Positions 1 to 9,600 of a stretch of DNA of 64,000 nucleotides are shown here, piece after piece. The translations under genes and the position numbers were made by a program. Position 1 is the stretch's first letter. The number at the start of each line of letters is the position of its first letter. The notes under the pieces were generated by a model. It saw nothing but the letters and a program-made list of their open reading frames with translations, was not told the origin of the DNA and made no database searches. Location: assembly GCF_002892535.1 (NCBI RefSeq), contig NZ_CP024847.1, positions 1,922,001 to 1,986,000 of the forward strand. The letters are read 5' to 3'. This stretch comes from Aquella oligotrophica. GTDB taxonomy: Bacteria > Pseudomonadota > Gammaproteobacteria > Burkholderiales > UBA11063.

Positions 1-350
1 TGAAGCAATATAAAAATCTACGTGGAATAGTACATGCCTTTAATGGCAATAGTGAAACCGCCAAGCAACTCCTACGCTTTGGCTTTTATCTTGGAATTGG
101 TAGCCTGATTCTCAACCCAGAAAGCCAGTTAAGTAAGTCAATTGAGAAAATCCCGCTTAGCCAAATCATTCTTGAAACCGATGCACCATATATGCCACCA
201 TATGAGGTGCAATACTCCCATCCTTACCATAGCCTTATTTATGCTGAACGTATTACTCAACTTAAAAAGATAGCATTAAGGGAAGTTATCAGTAGTTCAA
301 ATACGAATTGGAATAATCTATTCATTAGAAATATTTCTGTTAATAGTTAA
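1..350 (+). CDS. TatD family metal-dependent hydrolase, C-terminal part
   Basis: The window opens inside this gene; the readable frame starts at base 3 and ends with TAA at 348-350, leaving about 115 residues. The pieces seen are typical of the C-terminal half of TatD-type TIM-barrel nucleases: a histidine followed by a Phe-x-Gly turn (HAFNGN), a Gly-rich strand (YLGIGS) and the late motif LETDAPY that carries a metal-binding aspartate. Family members are Mg-dependent 3'-5' DNases or deoxyribonuclease-like hydrolases in the cytoplasm. It ends 5 bases before the stop of a convergent MFS gene, with no room for a terminator. Which TatD paralogue it is (TatD, YcfH, YjjV) cannot be told without the N-terminus. 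Confidence 0.88.
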   Translation, partial: KQYKNLRGIVHAFNGNSETAKQLLRFGFYLGIGSLILNPESQLSKSIEKIPLSQIILETDAPYMPPYEVQYSHPYHSLIYAERITQLKKIALREVISSSNTNWNNLFIRNISVNS

Positions 351-355
351 CCATC

Positions 356-1596
356 TCATTTAATATACCGGAAGAAATCCTTATTCGGCGTAAACCAGAG
401 ACTTACCAAAGATAAATAGCTGAAAGTAATGATAATTATTGAGGGAATATACAGGTTACCTGATTTACTAATCAGATAAGTCGATAAAAATACACCCAAG
501 CCGCTAAAAAAGCCAAAAGTAAGATTATAGATAATGCTAATTGAGCCAAATTTATATTTTACTTCAAAAATACTATCAAGAACAGTTAGGATTTTTGATA
601 GCATCAATCCAACAAAAAGCATACAAATTGATTCAAAAACTAGGATTTGAATATAATCATTCTTGATATAAGCTTTAAATAAAAAATATAAAATGATCTT
701 GATTAATAAGCCAAGCACTATGTGTAACCTGCGCCCCAATTTTTGATGAAATATAGCACCAATAACTAATCCAGCTATTGAAAATAAGAAAATAACAACC
801 TGCAAATTAAAAACGCTACTTTCGGAATAATTAAGATAACGAACTAGATAAAAGGGCATCACGGTTGAAAAGAAAGCATTTAGACTTGTCACAAAAGTCA
901 GAAAACAAGTAAATCTAATGATAGTCCAGAAATTATTTCTAACACAGCTAACTGAATTTACAGCTTCATATAATACAACCTTTTCCTCCCCTCTGATAGC
1001 TCCTTACGTGTATGAAGATAAAAATAGATCGCAAAAATACAAAAAATTAATGGCATCAAAGAAATTATTATTTTATAGATGGGATTATTTACATCAGCAA
1101 GAGTAAGCTTTGTAAATGCAGCACCAAAATAAACCGCGATAAAATAGCAATTGCCGACAAACACCTTCCGAGCTGGCGAAAGTCTATCTTTATCTAGGAT
1201 TCTAACTATTGCTTCTGGGTAGATCGCCCCAAGTAATACCCCGATCAAAATACAGTTAAAAATCAAGGTGGCAATAGCATAGTTAATTGGGAAATAGGCA
1301 ACAAGATTAATGACAGCAATATTATAAAAAGCATATACCAAAACAAAGTATGGCAATAATGGTCTTTTAATTTTGTGGTGAAATAAAGAACGAATTGTAC
1401 CACCCAATGGACGAAATAAAAAAGATAAGGCATTAATAAAAGAAATTGAGAAGATTATGTCTCCCGTCGCACTAAAATGATGAAAGATATAATCTTGAGT
1501 TTTGATAAATGCCAGTGAATTATAAAAACCAATCATGGTAAGAATTACCACCAAGATGAAAGTATCAATTTGAGATTTATAGATTTTAACTGACAT
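356..1596 (-). pseudogene. MFS transporter, frameshifted
   Basis: Two minus-strand frames make one 12-helix MFS-like transporter. The N-terminal part runs from ATG at 1596 to a stop near 958. The C-terminal part is open from about 1005 down to the stop at 356 and begins without a good start of its own. Reading across the join in the second frame gives a smooth continuation (EEKVVLYEAVNSVSC) before the next membrane helix. The frames meet at a CCCC run at 988-991 (GGGG on the coding strand); one extra G restores a single protein of about 410 residues. A TTG start at 1611 is possible but ATG 1596 is preferred. The Phe/Ile-rich helices, a PLGG loop and paired halves suggest the metabolite:H+ symporter branch. 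Substrate is unknown. It is divergent from the NamZ-like gene, across a perfect inverted repeat. Confidence 0.8.
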
Positions 1597-1623
1597 AATA
1601 CTTTTAAACAAAATTTATTGCCT

Positions 1624-1669
1624 ATTTTACTATATTCGGCTGATAGCAGATTAAGTAATATAGTAAAAT
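1624..1669. promoter_or_regulatory. 13-bp perfect inverted repeat between divergent genes
   Basis: attttactatatt at 1624-1636 is mirrored exactly by aatatagtaaaat at 1657-1669, with a 20-base spacer. It lies between the ATG of the minus-strand MFS gene (1596) and the ATG of the plus-strand NamZ-like gene (1699). That is the right place for an operator controlling both promoters. It could instead form an RNA hairpin in the leader of either gene. No regulator gene is adjacent. Confidence 0.5.
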
Positions 1670-1698
1670 CGCTGATATTTATTGTTAGGCATTACACT

Positions 1699-2883
1699 AT
1701 GCGGATTATCTTTTTTCTCATCTGCTCTATTACATTACTTTCTTTTGCACAAGCGGAAGCAATAATTAATGGTGATGCAAGATTTGAACTTTATGAATCA
1801 CAAATTAGCAATAAAAGAGTTGCAGTCTTTGCCAATAACTCTTCACAAGTCAATGGACAGAATATTGTTGATTTTCTTAATAAGAAGCAAGTTAATATTG
1901 TTAAAGTATTTACCCCTGAACACGGCTTTAACGTTGAAGCAGATGCTGGTTCCGCAGTTAACAACCAAAATTCAGCCGACAGCAAACCCAAAATTGTCTC
2001 ATTATATGGTAAAAAAGATAAGCCAACTAAGAACGACTTAGCTGATGTAGATGTGATTATCTTTGATATTCAAGATGTGGGTGTCAGGTATTATACCTAT
2101 ATCTCTTCATTACAAAAGATGATGGAAGCAGCTAGCGAATACAATAAACCATTAATTATACTTGATAGAGCAAACCCAAATGGATTTTATATCGATGGAC
2201 CAATATTAGAACCAAAATATAAATCTTTTGTAGGAATGCAAGCTATACCTATTGTTTATGGGATGACTATTGGCGAATATGCAAAAATGCTTGTTGGTGA
2301 AGAATGGCTAAACCTTAGCCCTAAAAATAAATCCCAGCAATTAAAATTAACCATCATTCCTGTTGCAAATTATACACACAGAAGCAAGTATCAGCTAACC
2401 GATAAGCCCTCGCCGAATTTACCCAATATGACGGCAATTTATCTATACCCAAGTCTTGGCTGGTTTGAAGGCACACAGCTAAGTATTGGACGTGGAACAA
2501 GCACACCATTTCAAGTAATTGGTCATCCTGATTATAAGACTGATTTTAGCTTCACGCCACACCCGATGTCTGGTGCAACTAACCCACCTTTAAATGGAAA
2601 ACTATGCTATGGCTGGGATCTACAAATGCCAGCAGACGAGGTATTAGAACAAACCGATGGTAAGATCAACCTAAAATATCTACTTCGTGCATATAAAGAA
2701 TTTCCAGATAAAGCTCATTTTTTTACCAATTTCTTTGATAAACTGGCTGGTAATGGTAGCTTAAAACAGCAGATAATTGCAGGTAAGACAGAAAGCGAAA
2801 TTCGTAGCAGCTGGCAGCCTGGATTGAAAAAATTTGCGGTAATCAGAAATAAATATCTCCTCTACCCTGAAAACGATGAATAA
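1699..2883 (+). CDS. DUF1343 protein, NamZ-like exo-beta-N-acetylmuramidase
   Basis: A 394-residue exported protein of the DUF1343 family, whose characterised member NamZ removes terminal N-acetylmuramic acid from peptidoglycan fragments. The frame is open upstream to a TTG at 1618, but ATG 1699 begins a clear signal peptide (residues 1-19, hydrophobic core, cleavage after FAQA), so I chose it. Family motifs are visible in order: TPEHGF near residues 72-77, DIQDVGVRYYTY near 117-128, DRANPNG, and a late EGTQLSIGRGT. Length matches the family's usual 380-430. The likely site is the periplasm. The last 8 bases overlap the EamA transporter gene, so the two are probably cotranslated. The divergent neighbour is a broken MFS transporter, which suggests a small wall-sugar scavenging locus, but that link is inference. 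Confidence 0.85.
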   Translation: MRIIFFLICSITLLSFAQAEAIINGDARFELYESQISNKRVAVFANNSSQVNGQNIVDFLNKKQVNIVKVFTPEHGFNVEADAGSAVNNQNSADSKPKIVSLYGKKDKPTKNDLADVDVIIFDIQDVGVRYYTYISSLQKMMEAASEYNKPLIILDRANPNGFYIDGPILEPKYKSFVGMQAIPIVYGMTIGEYAKMLVGEEWLNLSPKNKSQQLKLTIIPVANYTHRSKYQLTDKPSPNLPNMTAIYLYPSLGWFEGTQLSIGRGTSTPFQVIGHPDYKTDFSFTPHPMSGATNPPLNGKLCYGWDLQMPADEVLEQTDGKINLKYLLRAYKEFPDKAHFFTNFFDKLAGNGSLKQQIIAGKTESEIRSSWQPGLKKFAVIRNKYLLYPENDE

Positions 2884-3745
2884 ACATATTTCAATCGTAC
2901 TATTTGCAATTGCCAGTATTGTCTTTGCTAGCTTACTTATCCGTTTTTCTGCGGCTGGACCTGTTGCTAGTGGTGCCTATCGGCTTTTATTAACCATCCC
3001 ACTATTACTATGCCTCGATAAATTTTCAAGCAAAAAAAACAATTCTAGTAAGTTAACTCGTGAAATTATTATTTATTCTATGTTATCTGGTTTATTTTTT
3101 GCACTTGATCTTGCCGTATATAATGTCTCAATTTTGTATACTTCACTGGCAGAAGCAACCTTACTTACTAATATGGCACCATTTTTTATTGTTCCGATTT
3201 CAATAGTATTTTTTCATGAGAAAGTTCCTTTTAGGTTTATCTATAGCGTTATTTTGGCAATTATTGGTCTATATTTACTCATGGGAAAAACTGATCTTGA
3301 TCATAAGCATCTGATTGGTGACTGGCTTGCCTTATTATCCGCAGTATTTTATGCATTGTTTTTAACTTCGATCAAAAAAGCTGCCAGCAATTATTCAGTT
3401 AATCGGGTAATGACTCTAGTTTGTCTAACCGGTGGAATATTACTTTTTGCCCTAGCAGCAATTAAGCATGAAGTGATATTCCCCCAAACAGCATATGGTT
3501 GGTTTATATTATTGGCAATTGCTATTTTTGGACAGGTTCTGGGACAAACCTTACTTGCCTACGGGGTAAAGTTTCTACCCTTACAACTTAGCTCATTATT
3601 TTTATTATTATCTCCGATATTTGCTGCAATTTATGCTTTTTTTATTTTTGATGAACGCCTAAATTTAATTCAAGGTTGTGGGATAGTTGTTATTTTAATT
3701 GCAATTTATATCGGAAAACGAATACTTGAGCTAAAGAAAAGTTGA
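2876..3745 (+). CDS. EamA/DMT family transporter
   Basis: A 289-residue inner-membrane protein with ten predicted helices in two homologous halves, the layout of the drug/metabolite transporter EamA family. The first half begins with the typical small-residue helix and RFSAAGPVASGAYR loop, and the second half repeats the pattern from about residue 148. These proteins export amino acids, nucleosides or other small metabolites; the substrate cannot be read from the sequence. The ATG overlaps the end of the NamZ-like gene (ATGAATAA junction), which implies translational coupling. No terminator is obvious in the 120 bases after the TGA. Confidence 0.85.
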   Translation: MNKHISIVLFAIASIVFASLLIRFSAAGPVASGAYRLLLTIPLLLCLDKFSSKKNNSSKLTREIIIYSMLSGLFFALDLAVYNVSILYTSLAEATLLTNMAPFFIVPISIVFFHEKVPFRFIYSVILAIIGLYLLMGKTDLDHKHLIGDWLALLSAVFYALFLTSIKKAASNYSVNRVMTLVCLTGGILLFALAAIKHEVIFPQTAYGWFILLAIAIFGQVLGQTLLAYGVKFLPLQLSSLFLLLSPIFAAIYAFFIFDERLNLIQGCGIVVILIAIYIGKRILELKKS

Positions 3746-3826
3746 GATTTTGATTGAATGATTAATTTAATTTTTCAAGATTATTGCAGTAGAGCATAAT
3801 AGACTAAAATTAGTAAAATCTAGGTA

Positions 3827-3835
3827 TGCTATAAT
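3827..3835 (+). promoter_or_regulatory. Extended -10 promoter of lapAB
   Basis: TGCTATAAT, a perfect -10 box (TATAAT at 3830-3835) with the upstream TGn extension, lies 33 bases before the lapA ATG. No good -35 hexamer is seen at the usual spacing, as is common for extended -10 promoters. Confidence 0.6.
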
Positions 3836-3868
3836 CATTGATAATTTTATTTATTTGAGTTTATTAAT

Positions 3869-4153
3869 ATGCAAATCCTAAAGATAATTCGCATTTTATT
3901 CAGAATTGCTATTTTTGTTTTACTATTAATACTAGCAATAAATAATATGCAAACAACAGAGTTCAATTTTCTGGGTATTTACACCTTACGACTGCCACTA
4001 ATTGTAACTTTAGGCATCTTTACGTTTGCAGGAGTTTTTATCGGCATGATCTTAAACTATAGCAATAACTTAAGCCTCAAAAGTGAGTTAAAAAAGCTAC
4101 GTAAAGAACTAAGTCAAACACAGTCTAAACAGAATCAACCTACTAGCAATTAA
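3869..4153 (+). CDS. lapA: LapA domain inner-membrane protein
   Basis: A 94-residue protein with two membrane helices (about residues 8-28 and 41-65), a short loop containing NNMQTTEFNFLG, and a charged C-terminal coiled segment rich in Lys, Glu and Gln. This is the LapA/YciS (DUF1049) pattern. In Enterobacteria LapA works with LapB to assemble LPS and to regulate LpxC turnover by FtsH. The next gene, 28 bases downstream, is lapB, so the pair is conserved here. A good extended -10 promoter sits just upstream. Confidence 0.9.
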   Translation: MQILKIIRILFRIAIFVLLLILAINNMQTTEFNFLGIYTLRLPLIVTLGIFTFAGVFIGMILNYSNNLSLKSELKKLRKELSQTQSKQNQPTSN

Positions 4154-4181
4154 TTTTTTGTTCTAATAATGGAGCCATGAT

Positions 4182-5348
4182 TTGGATTTATTAATTATTT
4201 GGTTAATCATAACACCTTTGTTCTTTGCTTTTGGCTGGATTGCCGGGCGAATTGATATGAAAGTTGTTTTAAAGCAGGCAAAACAGTTACCACAACGAAT
4301 ATTTGATAGTGTTGATGCAATGGTAGATGGTAAAACTGGTATTGCAAAAGATGAATTAAAGCAGGTTGTTGAACAAGAGCCACAATTCATTGATCTCCAA
4401 TTTAGTCTTGGGCGCTTATATCGCAAACGTGGGGAAAATGATCTTGCGATAAACCTTCATAGTAAAATGCTAACTTCACAGTATATATTTTCAGAAGAAA
4501 CCAAAGATAAAATTCGTCTGGAATTGGCACAAGACTTCCAAAGAGCAGGTCTGATTGACCGTTCTGAATCTTTATTGATTAATCTCTTAAATAGCCAGAT
4601 ATATGGTCATGAAGCATTACAGATGCTTCTTATCATTTACCAGCAAGATAAAAATTGGCAAGGCGCTATAGATATTACCAAAAAACTTTCCAGTTCTGAC
4701 TATAGCTATCATCTTGAGGTAGCTGAATTTAATTGCGAGCTAGCACAAGGCGAAATAATAAAATCAAATTATGATAAAGCGATTGAATATATTAAAACTG
4801 CGCTGGAAGTAAATCGTAAATGTGTGCGAGCAAATATACTTCTAGGTGAAGTTTATTTTAATTTGGAAAAATATGCGGAAGCTATTCAAACCTGGCAATT
4901 AATTGAGAAGCAAAATTATAATTATTTACCTCTAGTCATCGATAAAATATTTGAAGCGTATGTCAGACTGGATCAGATAAAAGAATGTTTAACGCTTATC
5001 AAAGGTTACGTAACTTTATTTCCAAATCTTAATATGCACGACTTCATTTATCGTAAACTCCTAAATTATGATACCTTTGACGCAACTGTTGACTATTTAC
5101 GTAAAGCAATGATAGCAACACCTAATTCAAAAATTGCTGCATTATTGATTGATGTCCAGTTAAATTTATTAACCACAATCGAAGGCAAGGCAGATGCAGA
5201 ACGAGTAAAAACATTACTCCTTAAATATAATGACAAATTATCATCTTATAATTGTGGCTGTTGCAATTTCAAATCAAAAACTTTCTTCTGGCAATGTCCG
5301 GCTTGTTACTCATGGGAAAGCATTAGTCCAAATAATATCGAAAGCTAA
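4182..5348 (+). CDS. lapB: LapB (YciM) TPR protein, LPS assembly regulator
   Basis: A 388-residue protein: an N-terminal membrane helix (residues 1-20) ending in the family's GWIAGR turn, then TPR helices (about 60-330), then a rubredoxin-like zinc finger at the C-terminus with two Cys pairs (CGCC and CPAC). In E. coli this protein regulates LpxC degradation through FtsH and coordinates LPS assembly at the inner membrane. The start is decided by the ribosome site: GGAG at 4171-4174 lies 7 bases before TTG 4182, and that frame gives the correct N-terminus, whereas the nearby ATG at 4177 is in another frame and stops after five codons. So it starts at TTG, which may keep expression low. It forms an operon with lapA. 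Confidence 0.93.
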   Translation: MDLLIIWLIITPLFFAFGWIAGRIDMKVVLKQAKQLPQRIFDSVDAMVDGKTGIAKDELKQVVEQEPQFIDLQFSLGRLYRKRGENDLAINLHSKMLTSQYIFSEETKDKIRLELAQDFQRAGLIDRSESLLINLLNSQIYGHEALQMLLIIYQQDKNWQGAIDITKKLSSSDYSYHLEVAEFNCELAQGEIIKSNYDKAIEYIKTALEVNRKCVRANILLGEVYFNLEKYAEAIQTWQLIEKQNYNYLPLVIDKIFEAYVRLDQIKECLTLIKGYVTLFPNLNMHDFIYRKLLNYDTFDATVDYLRKAMIATPNSKIAALLIDVQLNLLTTIEGKADAERVKTLLLKYNDKLSSYNCGCCNFKSKTFFWQCPACYSWESISPNNIES

Positions 5349-5366
5349 CCAAAAGGGATACCAATT

Positions 5367-5672
5367 ATGACAATAGTAAATGGAACATATGATTTAAAAA
5401 TCCAGACACCAATGGGTGAGAAGCATGCCACGCTCGTTCTTCAAGCAGATAAAAACATACTCACGGGGTCATTTGTTACCAAAAGTGATACTTCTAGCAT
5501 TAGCGGGACAACTACTGGTAACCAAATTGATTTTGAAACAGTAATTACTACGCCATTGGGAAAAATAACTGCGCGAATCATTGGCTCTATTGAGGGTGAT
5601 AACTTGATTGCAGAATCAAAATTAATGTTTGCAACTGCCAAAATTAATGGAACAAGAAGGAATGGAGAATAA
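5367..5672 (+). CDS. Small beta-rich protein of unknown function
   Basis: A 101-residue protein without a signal peptide or membrane helix. It reads as a run of short beta strands joined by polar turns: NGTYDLKIQTPMG, ATLVLQADKNILTGSF, SISGTTTGNQIDFETVI, ITARIIGSIEGDNLIAESK. This resembles a small lipocalin-like or beta-barrel domain, and I recall hypothetical proteins of the type 'G-x-Y-x-h-x-h-x-T-P-M-G' in many bacteria, but I cannot name a function. It begins 18 bases after lapB with AAAGGGA as ribosome site, so it may be the third gene of that operon. Confidence 0.75.
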   Translation: MTIVNGTYDLKIQTPMGEKHATLVLQADKNILTGSFVTKSDTSSISGTTTGNQIDFETVITTPLGKITARIIGSIEGDNLIAESKLMFATAKINGTRRNGE

Positions 5673-5802
5673 GTGTATCAAGTTTTTACGGTAAGTAATA
5701 CCTCTTTCCAACCGGCTTTTTTATTTTGTTGCGCCGTACACTCTGATTCTCAAAGCCTTTATTCCTAGCCCAAAGGCAAACTAACGGGGTTATAAAAGAA
5801 AT

Positions 5803-6615
5803 CTAATCTATAACCCTATGTTCTAAAGCAGGTAGTTTCTTTCTAACTTCTGCAATAACATCTCTTTCAATAGTTGCATAAATGATTTGGTTACCCTCCT
5901 CACACGAAGAGACAACTCTACCCCAAGGGTCAATAATCATACTATGACCATAGGTATGCCGACCCGTTTCATGAATCCCACCCTGATTAACCGCAATAAA
6001 ATAACACTGATTTTCTATTGCGCGGGATCTTGCGAGTATCTCCCAATGAGCTTTACCTGTAGTATAGGTAAACGCAGAGGGCAATAAAATAAAATCTAAT
6101 TCCCCCATCTTCCGGTAAAGCTCAGGAAATCTGAGATCATAACAAATGGAGAGACCTACTTTAAAACCAAGGATATCAGCACTTACAATATCCTTACCAG
6201 CCTTAAAAGTAATACTTTCATCATATTCATTATTTTCATCTTTAAATTTAAATAGATGAATTTTATTATAATATACCAGCAGTTCACCATTTTGGTCATA
6301 AATAATTGAAGTATTGTAATATTGCTTGTCTGAGGCCTTAATCAGGATTGTTCCGGCATTGAGAAAAATATTACACTCCTTGGCTACTTGTGATAGTTTC
6401 CGCTGAATAACCCCATCGCCTAAAGCCTCTGCAATATCAAGACGCTTGCCGTCGTCCTGTCCGGTTATTTGTATAAAAAATTCAGGTAGTACAACTAATT
6501 TGGCATGCGCCATAGCTGCCTCTTTGATCATGAGGCATGCTTGATGCAAATTAGATTTCCAGTCTTTAACTGAAACCATCTGAATTGCAGCTATTTTAAG
6601 ACTAGTTGCCACCAT
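5803..6615 (-). CDS. Carbon-nitrogen hydrolase (nitrilase superfamily, Nit1/YbeM-like)
   Basis: A 270-residue cytoplasmic amidase. The nitrilase triad is visible: Glu45 in LVVLPEFF, the Lys in YYNKIHLF and the Cys in GLSICYDLRFPELYR. The DLRFPELYR stretch after the catalytic Cys is characteristic of the Nit1/omega-amidase branch, whose members hydrolyse deaminated glutathione or alpha-keto-acid amides as metabolite repair. The ATG at 6615 lies 14 bases inside the end of yhdP, preceded by AGGA, so the two are coupled. The yhdP-nitrilase pair is common in proteobacteria. An inverted repeat gggttata/tataaccc spans its stop codon and could act as a weak terminator. Confidence 0.9.
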   Translation of the reverse strand: MVATSLKIAAIQMVSVKDWKSNLHQACLMIKEAAMAHAKLVVLPEFFIQITGQDDGKRLDIAEALGDGVIQRKLSQVAKECNIFLNAGTILIKASDKQYYNTSIIYDQNGELLVYYNKIHLFKFKDENNEYDESITFKAGKDIVSADILGFKVGLSICYDLRFPELYRKMGELDFILLPSAFTYTTGKAHWEILARSRAIENQCYFIAVNQGGIHETGRHTYGHSMIIDPWGRVVSSCEEGNQIIYATIERDVIAEVRKKLPALEHRVID

Positions 6616-9600
6616 TAGAGTTTCCTACAGCTGAATTTACATTCTTGACAAATTGCTGTTTAACACTAGTTTTCTCAATTTTTGGCTTATTAAGGTTACC
6701 ACTAATATGATAACCAATCGTAAATAATTTATTCTGTGGACTTCCTAATATTAACTCGCCAAGATAGACCCCAAGACCAACGATAGGATTCAAAGTTACG
6801 ACCCCCGCAGTTAAAGCAATTGCAAAACCTAGACGTGGCGTAATCGATAGATAGGCATCGACATTATTATTGGCAAAATCAACACTACCGTTACTATTTA
6901 CCTGCGCTAATGGACCTGCCATATAGATATGTTTTAGTTCCACCTGCGAAGCAAGTATATCGGCATTTACTTCGAGATCATTAAAGAAGAAGCCTTTTTT
7001 GAATAAATCCTGTACATCCATTGAACCAGCTTCATATACACCTTGCAAATTAATAATACTTAATAACCCACCCCAAACACCAGGATCAACTTTTAATAGT
7101 TTACCAGCTGTAAAGTTTGCATTAACTGAACCAATCATACGTAGTGGACTAAAATCTTGAAATCCACCATTCCATTGAACAGAACCATTCATTGTTCCCC
7201 GCCCTTTATCTAGAATACGCCCCAAATCAAGGGCATATACGATATTTCCAGCATCGGCAATCTGGGCATTAAATCTAAAATCAACACTAGAATTGTTTTG
7301 TCCACAACCAATACAGTAATTGGTTCCACTAAATCCGATAGTTCCATCCTTACTACTAATTAGACCACTTTCAATAAGTAAATCTTTCCCCTGTTGCTGA
7401 ATAAAAACGGATAATTTACCTAAATTATGATTTTGATAAAATAAATTATTTACAGCCAACCTCATAGTTGGAATCTTGACATTAACGGCACTTTCAGAAC
7501 CATTTTTAAAATTAATTGGACCACTTTCTGGGGCTTTATGTGCTTTTTTAAATAACATAAATTTATCAAGAGTAAGAAGTAAATTATTTTCTTTATAATT
7601 AAAATTACCCACACCACTAACTACTGGCGTATAAATATTAAAGAAAGCACTAGTTTTATCAACAAAGACATTCGCAGTACCCGCTTCAAGACCAATTTTG
7701 CCAAATTTGATATCATTACTTGTAACCTGTAGCTGAGTTGGGAAGACCATTTTCTCAGATTTAGTGCTAGTATTTTCTGCTACTGTTTTTTTAATACTAA
7801 ATTTACTACCTGACTCTCCAGACTTTAACTCCTTGGCTTCATTTATTCCTGAAATCATCTTTTTAATAGTTGCAAGCCAGTCAAGGATATCAGTAGTGTC
7901 AGTATTAGCATTAATTGTCATAGCTACACCAGGATCTGGATTAGTCATAAAACCAGCATCACCAACGGCAAGTTTTACCCGGTTAGTAACTGAAGTATTC
8001 CCTAAAATAACCTGCCCATTCAAACGATTTGCATATTTAAAACTAGCCAGATAAGTCCCGGGATTCATTTGCTTCAGATTAAATGTCATTGGTGCAACAG
8101 TACTTTCTGATTTCTTCAAGGGATCTGCTGCATTACACATTACACCAACAAGATTACTGCTAGTAGTAAAATTACTAATCCCATGTTTACTCAGATTAAA
8201 TTTAATAAATGCATCAGCTTTACCAGAAACGAGCTCTTCAATTGGAGGTAAATAAAATTGAGCCATCTTCTTAAAATTAACCTGAGGTGCAATAATATTA
8301 AAATTAATAATCCCGTTAGCATCAGTCTTAGCTTCAAGTGTAGCACTTGAATCAAAGGCTTCTGCCCGTAATGATTTTATGTCAACCCCATGATGACTAA
8401 AATTAACATCACCATTAACATTGCTAAGTTCGGGAACTGGCATATCAAATTGAGCTTTATTATTTATTAGCCGATATGTTCCTTTTACCTCAGTTGCAAC
8501 CGGATCTGAAAATGGAACTTTAAGGTATAAATCAAGATTACCATTACCTTGCGCAGTAAGTCTTTCCGGTAATTCACCTATTATTTTATCAATAGGTGTT
8601 TTAGAAATATATTTAAGGAAATTAGTTGTGCTACCATGTGCCTTCCCAACGGCGGTAAGATAAACACCCGACTCAGAACTAAAATCAGGAATTACCACAT
8701 GAGCCATATCAAGATGATTATTTTCAATCGTTGCTGAAGTGGCATCAACAATAATGCTGGTATTTTTTAGGATAAACTTACCTTTAATATTCTCGAGTGC
8801 TGGCCAGCCCTTAACATAATTAAGCTTAGCATTATCAATATCAGTAGTTATATAAAAAAGTCCTTTCCCATTTTTATAAGGAAAGTCATTAAGCGCACCA
8901 TACATGTTCAAATCTGCATTATTGGCATAACCGCTTGCTAGTCCAAATTGCAACCATTCAAGTACCGACATTGGAATTGATTTTGGAAGGTAGAAACCAA
9001 CAGCATGAACCGGAGTACGTTCAAGATGTGCTTTTAATGCCATATAGCCAACACTATCAGGATTGTCTGGTTCGGTATGATAATTTCCAGCTACCCAGCC
9101 TTTGAAGTCCTTAGTCTCAAGATTGGTTTTATTAATAACAACATTTACCCTACCATTAGACTCTATTGCCCAAGTAATATTACTATCAAGATTTTTAAAT
9201 TCATAAGGAATCAAAAATAGATGTTCATAATTTAAGACACTATCTTTTAATTGCAGGTTAAGGCTTCCTGCATCTTTTCGAATCGATATATTCCCGCTAA
9301 CATGACTCATACTTGGCAACGCATCTTTTTTTGAATTAAGCGAGATATCATTAAAGGCAGCATAAACCTGAAACTCATTTGGTTTAAGAAAATAACCATC
9401 CCAGTTATATTTCACTGACTGTACAATCCCATCAATGCTGATACCGTTTGTTGCCTTAAATAGACTCAAGAAATTATTAATAGCAACCAGATTAGTATTA
9501 CTTAATTCAACTTGCCCAGATTTACCAACGTCATAACCACCAACAATAGTTGCATTATTAAATAATGCCCCATCTCCGGTTATAACAGTCAAGTCTTTGG

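Noticed and set aside
918-1106. Open frame of 62 codons on the plus strand
   Set aside because: It is antisense to the frameshifted MFS gene, has no ribosome site, and its sequence has no family features.
5784-5816. gggttata/tataaccc hairpin as terminator of the nitrilase gene
   Set aside because: It spans the stop codon, is short and has no T-run; too weak to call.
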